From Amaurobius ferox (lineage: Eukaryota; Arthropoda; Arachnida; Araneae; Amaurobiidae), in assembly GCA_951213105.1 (NCBI GenBank), contig OX578137.1:76049104-76113103 (forward strand): a DNA stretch of 64,000 nt. The letters are read 5' to 3'. The notes under the pieces were generated by a model. The model made no database searches. It had not been told where the DNA came from and saw only the letters and a list, made by a program, of their open reading frames with translations. Below are positions 48,330 to 59,604 of this stretch, in pieces. Every line of letters begins with the position of its first letter. The stretch's first letter is position 1. The translations under genes and the position numbers were made by a program.

Positions 48330-48613
48330 TGTTGTTGAAACCCAGACCGTCCGACCTACCAGAAAGGTGTAAGGTAACTGTTTGGACGGTCGGGAAGTGC
48401 CACCCAATTCAGACCGGAACCCAGTGGGGGAGGCATCCACAGGGACCGTACCCTCCTTCCCCTACCACCAACCTCTCGGAAGGACTTTCGGACCCACATG
48501 TTTAACGTGATCGTACTCCGCATGAACACGGCGGCAGTTTTGGCAGTGGCTGGAATCGAACCCGGGCCTACCGAGTGCAACTCCAGCGCGCTAACCAATG
48601 GGCTACCGCGCCC
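48330..48613 (-). mobile_element. tRNA-derived SINE, copy 3
   Basis: Full length on the minus strand, with tRNA-like head and intact B box near 48556 and a (CAA)n tail at the left end. Perfect 13-bp duplication atatcctgagggt at 48317-48329 and 48614-48626. Nearly identical to copy 2. Confidence 0.93.
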
Positions 48614-48626
48614 ATATCCTGAGGGT

Positions 48627-50829
48627 AAACATCCTCGATATTCGCTTTGCAGAAGGACGTGGCATTATGCTTTTTTCATGTAAGGCGAATGTTAAGGCAT
48701 TGCCATTGTCTGATACGTACACACATGTCTGATACGTAATTGATGATACTCAAAAACATTCCCTGATTTATCTTTTGTTGTATCTGGAAGAGACTGAAAG
48801 AAATGCTCACTCATTACGAGCCATTACTTTAAATGATGTATATATTTTATTATTTTGGAAACTTTTAATTGTTTTTGAAACTTTAATTAATTTACTTTAT
48901 TTTGAAATTATAATTATTTTAAAATATTTAAAATGAAATATGCAAATGAATGGATGATCATATTGTTACCTATGCAAATTTTAATTGTTGATCTCGGAAA
49001 AATTTCTCATTTTCATTGTATCTTAACTCATTGGTGTTGGAACGTGCTACTTACTCCCTTTCACGTCATTTATTTTCTATTCTTGCATGACTTTTCTGTA
49101 GGAAAAAGTTATTCTTAACCAAAACTATAGATCATTCAGGCTTTTTGTCTATTTAATAACTGAAACTCTGCTTAGATAATTAATAAAAGCTGAAAACTAC
49201 TTATACAACTCCTTACTGTATAGCTGTGACGTATACAGAGATGGGAGCTTCTCCGAGGAACAGGACCACCCAATCTACAAACATTTATTATGGGCTTCCT
49301 CTCTGTATTTAATTTTCCTCTTCTTGTGAATCTTTCATGTCTTCCCCTACCTAAAAAATGAGTAGTTGTGTCCCCCTCCCACTCGAGTGATGTCCCTCCC
49401 AATAGACGGTCCTGAAGTCCCTGTTCTACCCCAAATTGGCCCATAATGACTTTCACACTTCTCGACCCTAATTCATCATTCAATGAGACCCCGTGTGTTT
49501 TCGAATTTCACCCCCGGGTTCAGAAAGACGAAAAAACAGGTTCTACCCCAAATTGTTCCTTGTATGTGATAGTATAATCCCTACTAAAAATCCCTATATC
49601 TGAGACCAAAGGAGATGGTCTGGGACAATGTCATTCTGGGACATTCATGTCATTCTGTCATTCTGGGACAATAGAATGGTGGAGTGGGCGAATCGTCTGC
49701 GGGACCAATACAATAGGTAGCAACACCGAAGTCCCAATCACAATATATGAGATATGAGTTCAGCCCCCTTCAAGATCAATGTCCCCTCTAAAATTTTCCT
49801 CTGCATGCGCTCCTACAGAATTATATAAAATGATTTAATACAAAACATTTTTTCTGCTTATTTGATCTGATTTCATGCTTGAAGCTACCGAACAAGGGAC
49901 GAGCTGCCGCCTGCTCTTAATACCGCGTAAAGTACGCACTAATAATTGATATATCTATAATTTCAACAAGGTAAAATGCTTGTTCGTTTGCAACGATTTT
50001 TTGGAAAATAGTTCATTTCATGCAGCAGCTCACACAAAATGAATCGTTGAAGCCGCCAATTATGATAATGATGTTATATAGAATGGATCACGAACGTTTA
50101 CTGGAAAGTTAACGTGACCGTTTATAATGTTTTCATGTGGTACTTTCTCTATAATTCATAATATATGTAAAAGAAAAGTCTTGTTGGTGTCAAAATTTGT
50201 TTTGTCATATATGTTTTTATCGAAAATTCTCCTTAAAACATCTATTTCTCAGAATCGGCTACATAGATCAGATAATAACTGATATGGGTTCAACATCAAA
50301 TTACGAAGAGGTTAGACGGTTCACGAAATTTTTGACTTCCGGTTCTGGTGGTGTCACTTCCGGATTTTCCGAAAATTCATTTGATTTGATTTTACGGAAG
50401 GAGTGCGGGGCAAAAGATCATAAAAATGCTTCACAGTTCTGTCAAAAATGAAGTGTACACACCGCTGACCACCATCAGAAGACTTCTTCATTGAATTCTT
50501 GATAAGGCAAAAAAATTCAATTCTCTTAATATGAAAACATGTACGTTTTGAGCATCCCTGAACGCAAATCAACTGTTTTTGAAAGCTAGCTGTATTTCTG
50601 TCTGATTTTGAAAACACTATATATATCTTGAAAAAAGTAACAGATTTCTAAGAAATTTGGCACAACAATTTCAATAAGTAAAAAAATATACTTATTGGTT
50701 CATAAAATTAAAAAAAAAATCGTTCATTCGTATTTCATACTACGATATGATAAATTTATTAATTAATGAAAAATTTATATTTATATCGTTGAATTATTTT
50801 GAAAGTTCTTATAGAATTTCAGATACTGC
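48627..50829. other. Intergenic, one GC-richer block
   Basis: 49200-49830 is richer in C/G with repeated gttctaccccaaattg phrases (49430 and 49535) and a short tandem tgtcattctgggaca at 49630-49670. I cannot assign it to a gene or element. The rest is AT-rich. Confidence 0.55.
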
Positions 50830-51670
50830 ATTAAATACTTAAAAGTTCTATGTGAGCAGCACATGACTCTCCCTACAGACTCAGATTCATTTTATCTTTA
50901 TTTCTTTAATAATTCATTAAATTGAGTTTGATTGCACAAAATAACACGCGTAATTGCATAATTATTTTTAATTACACTAAATTTGCCCTTTTAATTCAAT
51001 TTTCGTTTTCATTTGGGTAACTGGACGTATTTTTAAAGACGGTGTAGCAAAAAATGTTAAAAACTAATATATCTCTAGAACGGTTAGTCCCAGAGTAAAA
51101 GGATTGGTCTCATTCTTTTGATCATCAAAAGTTGCGTATAAAACAAGCATTTAATTGATACATTTGAGTATAGGTAGACTTTTATTTTAGAATTTAATTA
51201 TTTTCGCGGGCCATTTCGTAAAAAATGGCAGGTTCTTTTTTTCCGAATTGTACCAAAATCTGATGAGCACCAAGATAACCTACAAGTAACTTATCTACCA
51301 AATTTTGTGAAATTTGGTAAATTAGCCTTTTAACTAGAGTGGATACATGCGATGTTTGAGGGCCATTTCGCAAAATTCGACAGATTATTTTATTCCGAAT
51401 CATGCCAAAATCTAATCAGCACCAAGGTAACTCACAAGTGGCTTACGCATAAAATTTTATGAAATTTGGTCAATGAGGTTTTGAAGTGGAGTTGGAGTGG
51501 ATACACATACATTGCACAGACAGACACAGACGTTGGGCTAAAAATAGTTATTTTTTCGTGCTCTAGAGGTCCTAAAACGTGTAGATCCTTGGAAAACTCG
51601 AATTGCGATTTCTGACACGATTCCAATACTTTCCCTATACATTGCATCATGTATTGCAGAGAAAGTTCAA
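50830..51670 (-). repeat. Dispersed repeat D, copy 1
   Basis: It shares with 52905-53990 and 55840-56770 the ends (gcagcacatgactctccct and ccaatactttccctatacat) and two internal units each containing accaaaatctratsagcacc, ctacaagtaacttatctacc and gtgaaatttggt. No coding capacity. CACAGACAGACACAGACG lies between units and terminus. Confidence 0.72.
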
Positions 51671-51727
51671 AAGACGTGCACAGTTTCTAAACCTTGATTA
51701 ATATTCCAAAACCTCATATTTATAGTG

Positions 51728-52111
51728 CTGTTGTTGAGACCCAGACCGTCCGACCTACCAGAAAGGTGTAAGGTAACTGTATGGACGGCCGGGAAGTGCC
51801 ACCCAATTTAGACCGGAACCCAGTGGGGGAGGCATCCACAGGGACCGTACCCTCCTTCCCCTACCACCAACCTCTCGGAAGGACTTACGGACCCACATGT
51901 TTAACGTGATCGTACTCCGCATGAACACGGCGGCATTTGTGGCAGCGTGCAAATCTAGCGCGCAAACCACGGGGGTACCGCACCCGAGATGGCCAACAGC
52001 ACGCGGCGTTCCGAGGTGGTCACCCACCAAGTACTAACCGCGCCCGATGCTGCTTCACTTCGGTGATCTAACGAGAACCGGTGTTTTCAGCACGGTACGG
52101 CCGTTGGCCCA
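51728..52111 (-). mobile_element. Chimeric SINE: 5S rRNA-like head joined to tRNA-SINE body
   Basis: On the minus strand the order is a 117-bp 5S rRNA-like head (52108-51992), a short joint, a degenerate tRNA-like A-box stretch (gggtgcggtacccccgtgg) lacking the B box, then the usual SINE body and 3' end with a short (CAACA) tail. A perfect duplication catatttatagtg flanks the whole unit (51715-51727 and 52112-52124), so head and body integrated as one retrotransposed molecule. 5S/tRNA fusions are known from SINE3 and AmnSINE/Deu families; I do not recognise this one. Confidence 0.9.
51992..52108 (-). rRNA. 5S rRNA-derived sequence (SINE head, not a host rRNA gene)
   Basis: The minus strand begins GCCAACGGCCGTACCGTGCT and ends CGCGTGCTGTTGGC, so helix I can pair over 9 bp with one wobble. 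The internal promoter region is present (GATCACCGAAGTGAAGCAGC, then TTAGTACTTGGTGGGTGACC). At 117 nt it is slightly shorter than typical 119-120 nt 5S RNA, with a base missing in the TACTTGGATGGGTG segment. No T-run terminator follows; the SINE body does. It should be read as part of the retroposon. Confidence 0.82.
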
Positions 52112-52124
52112 CATATTTATAGTG

Positions 52125-52904
52125 CGAATCATCTCATAATCAATCACCAAAATTGCCATATTTTCACCCATTTCGTTGCTCTATTTCTATTGTACGTTAT
52201 TTAACAAATTATTGAGAATTCCTTTTATGTTTAATTGCCAACCGCTTCATATTCTCGTGCATGATAATGGTGAAATTTTCCATCTGTATAGGAATTTTCC
52301 TTTGCATAAAGTTGATCTAACATTTCAAAGTTTGCAATTGATTCGTCAGGCTTTCTAAATTTCACACAGGTTAATGTTAAAGCACAAAGTTTTATTTCGA
52401 GGCACACATCATTTTTAGCGGTATAGGTTACTGTTAATCTAAAATAAATGTTATTAAAAGTTTAATATAAATACACATACTTTATTTATATTTATTTAAG
52501 TGTGCATTATTTAAATATTGAATTACATTGTTATTTATTTAATTCTCTTCTGTAACGTACTAGAAACGATATTTAATTCTAGCCTTGGATTTCTACATGA
52601 AGAACCCGGTAAATTTTGTTCGGACATTTTTTATAGAAGTACAAATTAAATATATGTACACACATGCAGCTATTTTCCTAAACTTTTTCTGAATGTTTTG
52701 ATGAGTATTAAAACAGTTGAGGTATTAAAACATATAGCTACAAAAATCTATAATTTGCATTTTTAAAACAGCTTTACAATAATGCATGAGGAAGCATAAA
52801 AGAAAAGTAAGATATCTATATTAAGTTGAATTACAAAGATGCTATGTACTGTGAATGTTTTTCTTTGAAAATCATTTCTCCAAAACTTTGATTTATTTCA
52901 TGAA
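52125..52904. other. Intergenic, nothing recognised
   Basis: AT-rich sequence between two D repeats and flanking the chimeric SINE; no gene or element signature. Confidence 0.6.
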
Positions 52905-53990
52905 CAAGATATTGATTCCCTATTTTTACTTTCCTTGCAATACAGGGTAATATATAGGGAAAACATTGGAATCGTGCCGAAAATCGCAACTCGAATTTTT
53001 GACGGATCTTCACGTTTTGGGACCTTCAGAATACGAAAAATCTATTTTTAGCGTTACGTCTGTGTGTGTGTGCGTATCTTGTCTGTCTGTGCAGATTTTG
53101 TATTCACTCTAACTGAAAAACTAGTTGACCGAATTTCATGAAATTTGGTATGTAAGTCTCTTGTGGGTGACCATGGTACTGATTAGATTTTGGTACGATT
53201 CGGGATAAAAGAACCTGCCTTTTTTTTACGGCAAAAATTGTCTGTATCCACTCTAGCTGAAAAACTGATTGACCAAGTTTCACAAAATTTGGTAGATAAA
53301 GCGCTTGTAGGTTAATCTGGTGCTGATTAGATTTTGGTACGATTGGGAAAAACAGAACCTGCCTTTTTTTTGCGAAATGGTTCGCAAAAATCTTTAAATC
53401 TAAAAATAAAAGACTACGTATGTTCAAATATATCAATTAAATGCTTATTTTATACGTAATTTTTAACGAGGGAAAGATTAAGATCAATCCCATTACTCCA
53501 GGTGTCGAAAGCCCAGACCGTGCAGCTCATCTTGGGACATAGAGCAGCAAAGAGGGTGGCCGGATTACTCTAGCCGCCCTCTTTGCTGCTCTATGTCCCA
53601 GGATGAGCCGGACGGTCTTTGCTTTCGACACCTAGAGTAATGGGATTGATCTTAATATTTCCCTCGTTAAAAATTACGTATAAAATAAGCATTTAATTAT
53701 ATTAAATTTAATTGCATTTAATAATTACTCTAGGTGTAACCGTTCTTGGGATATTTTAGTTTTTTCTTTTCATTTTTGTTACGCCGCCTTTGAAAATATG
53801 TCCAGTTATCAAATGAAAATGATAATTGAATTAAAAATACAAATTCATTGTCATTTCAAATAATTATGCGTGTTATTTTGTTCAATTAAACTCAATTTAA
53901 TGAATTATTAAAGAAATAAAGAGAAAATGAATTGAATCTGCAGGAAAAGTCGTGTACTGCCACATCAGATTTTTCATCTTATTTTCGAAT
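52905..53990 (+). repeat. Dispersed repeat D, copy 2, with internal palindrome
   Basis: Opposite orientation to the copies at 50830 and 55840. Two internal units lie 144 bp apart (gaacctgcc at 53211 and 53355). The continuous open frame across them on the minus strand is a consequence of the tandem unit and not a gene. The palindrome at 53436-53697 interrupts it. The repeat resumes at about 53727 (attactctaggtgtaaccg). Confidence 0.72.
53436..53697. repeat. Long palindrome, 125-bp arms with 12-bp loop
   Basis: The arms 53436-53560 and 53573-53697 are reverse complements with a few mismatches. The outer 60 bp of each arm is repeat D sequence. The inner part contains agaccgtccggctcat-like sequence ending in tctgggctttcgac, similar to the 3' end of the SINE family (cggacggtctggg). 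Confidence 0.85.
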
Positions 53991-55236
53991 ATTTTTTCAG
54001 AAGATGAGCCTGCTTGGAGATTTAGATAATGGATTTTAAAAAAGACCACTGAAAGTTAAAAAAAAATGAAATTATATTCAATATATGTGAAACATTTGTA
54101 AAGCTCTATTTGCAAATTACTTGTATAAGCCTATGTTAACTTCTTCTAAAAAGTAAATTTCAAGAGTTTTGATTATTTTTTAATACTTGGCTGCAAAGTA
54201 CTGTTATTAGATAGTTTAAGTATATTATTGTGTAATACTGCATAATAGTATTCAGAAAAAAAAAATCCTCTAACTTCATGATTAATTATTTAATTGTTGA
54301 TTATTTTCTGCTGGTTTGCTTTTATGTTCTGAATTTTACGTGCAACTGGAAACTATAGTAGCTTGTATTAATTTTCTTGAATGAATGATTTTTTAATCTA
54401 TTTGTCATAAATCATTATCAGCCGTTGGTCGAACGGTAAGCTATGCTACGGTCAATTAACTTTATATTTTGTAAGAAAATTTAAAAATGCCCTTTAAATG
54501 AATGTGTCGGAAATTTCAGAAAGTAAATTAAATTTAGATATTCTGTATGGAACTGTGACCGTTAAAAGAAGGTGTCCGTTGAGTGAAGATGTCCGATTTC
54601 CCGTAGTGTCCGTTAGAAAGGCCTTACTCTATATGAATTATATTAAAAAAGAATGGGCAGCCCCAAGCCCCCCCCCCCCCCCCCCAATATTTTTTAAAAC
54701 TCTACGCCTATGCTTAAGGCAGAAATGCTTTGATTAGTATTTCATCTATATACCGAGAATGTACTTCACTGTATAAAGGTTCATAACGCCAAATTTTATT
54801 CTCAAGTTACCTGATACGTTGTTATTTATTTTTTAGTGTGTTGTTATTTTTACAAACTTTCTGCGCCGTATTGTTCAGCTTTCAGTGTTTATAAACACAC
54901 TACGTGCAAATTACTCATTAAAATTACTCATCAACGTATTGAATTCTGTTGCATTGACCGCGTTACCTCACTACTAAGGATATGCGTCATTATTGATACG
55001 CGTGAAAGATAAGAGTTTGAAAAGTCGGATTCATCGTACAGACCTTTCTCTACTCTTATCAAAGTAATGACGTGAATTTTATATCTGCTGCCGAGCACAC
55101 CTTTGTCAGAGGTCTTGTGAATCCGTAACTGTATCATGTAAATTTTAGATTCTTTTTGCGTGTGTGTGTGGTGTTATGTAGAGAATTCACTGCTTTAGAA
55201 GTAGTTCTGTGCTTTTCATTTCGAAGGGGGATAAAA
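53991..55236. other. Intergenic, nothing recognised
   Basis: AT-rich with a C18 run at 54668-54685. Short open frames have no support. Confidence 0.6.
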
Positions 55237-55609
55237 CAATTAAAGGTAAATACTTCAATTTACTTTTACTTTCGCATATTATTGTATACAGGAAGTATTT
55301 TTTCGGAATAATTTAAAATTCGAGATTTTGAAGGGGGAAGTACTTTTAAAACCTCCTAAACAATTAAAGGTAAATACTTTAATGCATTTTTATTTTCTCA
55401 TATTATTCTATAGAGGAAGTATTTTTTCGAAATAATTTGAAATTCGAGATTTTGAAGGGGGAAGTACTTTTAAAACCTTCTAAACAATTAAAGGTAAATA
55501 CTTTAATGTATTTTTATTTTCTCATACTGTTCTATAGAGGAAGCATTTTTACGGAATAATTTGAAATTCGAGATTTCGAAGTGGGGGGGGGGGAGGATAT
55601 TTTTAAACT
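55237..55609 (+). repeat. 124-bp tandem repeat, three units
   Basis: Units start at caattaaaggtaaatactt (55237, 55361 and 55485, exactly 124 bp apart) and include ataggaagtattttt, aattcgagattttgaaggg and ggaagtacttttaaaacc. The third unit has a G9 expansion. Confidence 0.9.
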
Positions 55610-55839
55610 TCCTAAATCTGCTTCGAACACTTTCGAAAAGACGTTTGTCTGTGTGTGTTGTCCGTGAGATATGCCGATAACTCAAGAACGAATGTACCCA
55701 CCGCTATCAAATTTTATGTGTACATTATGCAAAGAAACTAGAACTAGATAGAAGCTTTATGAATTTGTAAAATATCTTATATACGATATTTAATAGACTA
55801 TTTAAAGAACAATAATACTTTTAAAACTAGACTCACATT

Positions 55840-56770
55840 CTCTTAATAGTATCAAAAAATCTGATGTGGGCAGCACATGACTTTCCCTGCAAACTTATAT
55901 CCACGTTCTCTTTATTTTAATTAAATTTAATCACTCTTAATTCAATTTTCGTTCTCATTTGATGACTGGACTTATTTTCAAAGGTGGCGTAGAGAAAATA
56001 TGAAAAAAACTAAAATATCCCGAGAACGGCTAGTTCTAGTGTAATGGGGTTGATCTTATTCTTTTCTTCGTTAAAAATTACGTATTAAACAAGTATTTAA
56101 TGGATATATTTGAGCATACGTAGTTTTTATTTTAGATTTTGCCGGTTTTTGCGGGCCATTTTGCAAAAAAAGGCAGATTATTTTTTTTCGAATCCTACCA
56201 AAATCTAATCAGCACCAGGGTGACCCACAAGTGACTTATCTACCGAATTTTGTGAAATTCGGTCCATTAGTTTTTCAGCTAGAGTGGATACAAAATTTGC
56301 AGGCGATTCTGCAAAAAAAGGCGGGTTCTTTTATCCCGAATCGTACCCAAAACTAATCAGCACCAGATTCGCTCACAAGTGACTTACCTACCAAATTTTG
56401 TGAAACTCGGTTCATTAGTTTTTTAATTAGAGAGGATACAAAATCTGCACAGACAGACTAACACACACACAGACGTCACGCTAAAAATAGATTTTTCGTA
56501 TTCAAGAGGTCTCGAAACGTGTAGATTCGTCGAAAACTCGAGTTGTGATTTTCGGCATGATTCCAATACTTTCCCTATACATTACCATGTATTGCAGGGA
56601 AAGTAAAAATCTGATGTGTGGGCAACACATGACTTTCCCTGCAGACTCAAATTCATATTTTCTTTATTTTTTAATAATTCGTTAGATTGAGTTTAATTGC
56701 ACCAAATAACACTAAATTTGCATTACCATGTATTGCAGGGAAAGTAACAAAAAATTATTAATATATATGG
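55840..56770 (-). repeat. Dispersed repeat D, copy 3
   Basis: Same organisation and orientation as copy 1: gcagcacatgactttccct end, two internal units (about 56160-56300 and 56305-56450), CACACACAGACG stretch and ttccctatacattaccatg end. The last 100 bp repeats the start of the element again (56600-56680). Confidence 0.72.
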
Positions 56771-56869
56771 TAATTTGCATTTACACACTAAATTTTAAAT
56801 GTTCCTTATATACAGTTTTAATTCCAAAATTTTGGAATTAAAACTATATAGTATCCCATCAAATTTAAA

Positions 56870-58020
56870 ACTGTCACTGGTGGACATAATGCATACTCTG
56901 CTACAGCTAGTAAATTATTACTTACTTGTTTGAAAGAACTAAATGGCAACTTTCGTTATTCTCGAATTGTGTGTGTGTGTGTGGTTATTATATTCTAGAA
57001 AATAGTAAAGTATTAATTGACAAATTGCATTTATTTGATAATATTTATGGTTTATAAATCTTTGATTTTAAAGATCTATTTAATAATATTAATATTCAAA
57101 ATATTTGTAATATCATTTTAGCACTTTACAATGCATTTGTTGCTGTTCATGCTGACCTTATTAAAATAAAAAATGTTCCCAAACTTCTCCACTTTGTATT
57201 ATTTAATGATTATATATTTCATGGAACTCGTTTACACTTACAAGTATCAGGTGTCCCGCAAGATGGTTGTAGTGAAAACATATTGGCTAATATCTTTATC
57301 ATTACGAACATTCTTTTACATCTTCTGATTTCCAAATACAAGGTAGGATCAAAAAGTTCAGAGACTGTGCTGATATCTCCAACCCTGATTGAAGGAGAGG
57401 GGAACTATTTAACGTGGCATAGAGGCACATGTGATGTGAAAAGGAAGAAGCAGGTCCGCAGTGCAGGGTTTATCCAGACAATGCGTGTCAGTGAACTGTA
57501 GTCGTTCGCGTTCGTCGAAAACCGACGAACGCGAACGACTACAGTTCACTGACATGCATTGTCTGGAAAAACACCTGTTTCTTCCTTTTCACATCTCGCT
57601 TCACATGTGCCTCTACGCCGAGGCAAAATAGTTCCCCTCTCCTCCAATCAGGGCTGGAGATATCAGCACAGTCTCCAAACTTTTTGATCCTACCTTGTAT
57701 ATTGATATATGTTGATGATTTGATCTATGTAGTTACCTCTGAATTAAATAATACACACATGGATTTCTATCCGGATAATCTGGAATGGATGCCAAATGAA
57801 TCATCCATTAGTAATAATGTTAATTTTCAGGATTTAAATCTCTGTATTGACTTTTCCAATAGGATTATTATTCATTTATATGACAAGAAAGAATATTTTT
57901 ATTTTAATATTAATAAATCATTACCATATACATCTTGTAATTCAGTTCAATTATTTCGCGATATTATAAATCAGTTATTTTGAATTTATGGATTATCTAA
58001 TAAAAATATAATTAATTACA
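56870..58020 (+). pseudogene. Reverse-transcriptase remnant of a retroelement, split by a MITE
   Basis: Before the insertion, broken frames give FDFKDLFNNI (about 57060-57090, RT aspartate motif A context) and VSGVPQDGC with ILANIF (57247-57300, the G-P-Q motif B context). After it come YVDDLI (about 57706, the catalytic YxDD box), NVNFQDLNLCIDF and YDKKEYFYFNINK, then a stop at about 57980. Motif order is that of a non-LTR or Penelope-like reverse transcriptase, but I cannot place the clade. No endonuclease, integrase or LTR is visible. Stops and frame changes show it is inactive. Confidence 0.65.
57339..57697. mobile_element. Palindromic mariner-type MITE
   Basis: The left arm 57339-57517 and right arm 57523-57697 are near-perfect reverse complements with a 5-nt loop (aaaac). 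The ends are CAAGGTAGGATCAAAAAGTT and its complement, flanked by TA (57337-57338 and 57698-57699). TA duplication and full-length inverted arms indicate a Tc1/mariner-mobilised foldback MITE. It lies within the reverse-transcriptase remnant. Confidence 0.88.
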
Positions 58021-58347
58021 TATTAATATCTTTATACAAACCAGCAAATTACATTATTATCCATTATATTTGGCGAACAGTTTATTAAATAAGATTAAGG
58101 CAACTCAGCATTGTTAAATGCAACTTTTAATTTAGCATTATCACAGTAGTGTTCATTTTCTCTACCTGCTACTACTAATTTTAACTACCTGCCATTATTG
58201 ATTTTTATTTTTAATGTTATTTACTTTTCGCATTATGTTCCCTTTCTAACTGCGCATTTTGCCAGGAGATGTTGCATTTTATTTGTGACTGGTTTGTCTA
58301 AATTCAAAATTCTATTTTTAATTATGATTATATTATTATTAAACATA

Positions 58348-58562
58348 TCACTATTTATATTTCAATGCCGTCATTTGAATGAAGTTTATTTTTTTCGATG
58401 AAGTTTTAAGTTTTCAAATATAATAAATTAATGTAGTATTGTAATAATTTTAAAAATATTTCCGAGGAAAGTATCGCATTTTAGAGATGTTTAAATAAAA
58501 TTGCATTGAAGTTGGAAAGTGTTTCATAATCAATGCTTTATGCATAATTGATCTTTCTTGTT
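58348..58562 (+). mobile_element. Helentron-like 3' fragment (one 150-bp unit plus terminus)
   Basis: It matches the last unit and terminus of 7395-8740, ending atctttcttgtt at 58562. The next copy starts only five bases later. Confidence 0.75.
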
Positions 58563-58567
58563 TTATT

Positions 58568-59604
58568 AACACTTTACAACAAAGTTGAAAAGTGTTTATG
58601 ACTTTGTTCATTTTGTCTGTCTGTCTGTCCATTAGCACGATAACTGCCGTAAAAACGACGTAATCAAAATGAAATTTTAGTATGTTGTTCAGACGGTCTG
58701 TAGGACCTATGGGAACATATATGAATGATATCACCCAATTAGTTTTGGATTGAACCCGGGTTGAAAAAATGAAATACATTGAGCCCTATGGGACCAAATT
58801 TTTCAAACATTTGTTAATTGGATTTAAAATCCACAAATTGCTTCGAAAATTTTAGGTAATATTCAAATTGTTCCATAAAATATATAAAAAAAAATTCAGC
58901 GAAATATATTTAGTAGTTTCTAAAATAAAAATTAAAATAATAATAACACCTCTTATATGAAGCGATCGCGTGACCATGATATGAAAAGATCACGTGACCC
59001 ACTTCAAAATGATATATGGCATCCATCTTGCCTCAAAATCGTGATTTTAAAAGTTCTTTATGAAATATTTATTGATTTTACAAAGAGCAGGACGATTTTT
59101 TTCGATGAAGTTTTACGCATAGAGTTTAATTACTTGTAGCTCCATGGTCTTAATTTTTAAATAAAATAAATTATTATAGCATTGTGATGAATGACATGAA
59201 TGGGAAATTATTTATGAATGAAATGCTGCTTTTATAGAGAGAGCCAGGCGTGTTATTTTTTCTATGACGTCATTTGAATGAATTTCATTTGCTTTCGATG
59301 AAGTTTTCAAATATAATAAATTATCGTAGTATTATGATAATTTTAAAATTATTACCGAGGAATGTATCACATTTTAGAGATGTTTAAACCAGGCAATTTA
59401 TATTTCAATGCCGTCACTTGAATGAAGTTCATTTTTTTCGATGAAGGTTTAAGTTTTCAAATATAATAAATTAAGTAGTATTGTGATAAGTTTTGAAATA
59501 TTACCGAAGAATGTATTGCATTTTAGACATGTTTAAATAAAATTGCATTGAAGTTGGAAAGTGTTTCATAATAAATGCTTCAAGCATGATTGATCTCTCT
59601 TGTT
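58568..59604 (+). mobile_element. Helentron-like (HINE-type) element, internally deleted copy
   Basis: The 5' start aacactttacaacaaagttg is at 58568 and the terminus ctctcttgtt ends at 59604. The three core anchors lie at 59156, 59306 and 59456, exactly 150 bp apart. It lacks about 300 bp between the acgtgacccacttc block and the core compared with 7395-8740. Confidence 0.75.

Noticed and set aside
53104..53436. 110-codon minus-strand open frame with a repeated KKRQVL...SNQ peptide
   Set aside because: It follows from two 144-bp tandem units in repeat D. Other copies have stops and frameshifts at the same places.
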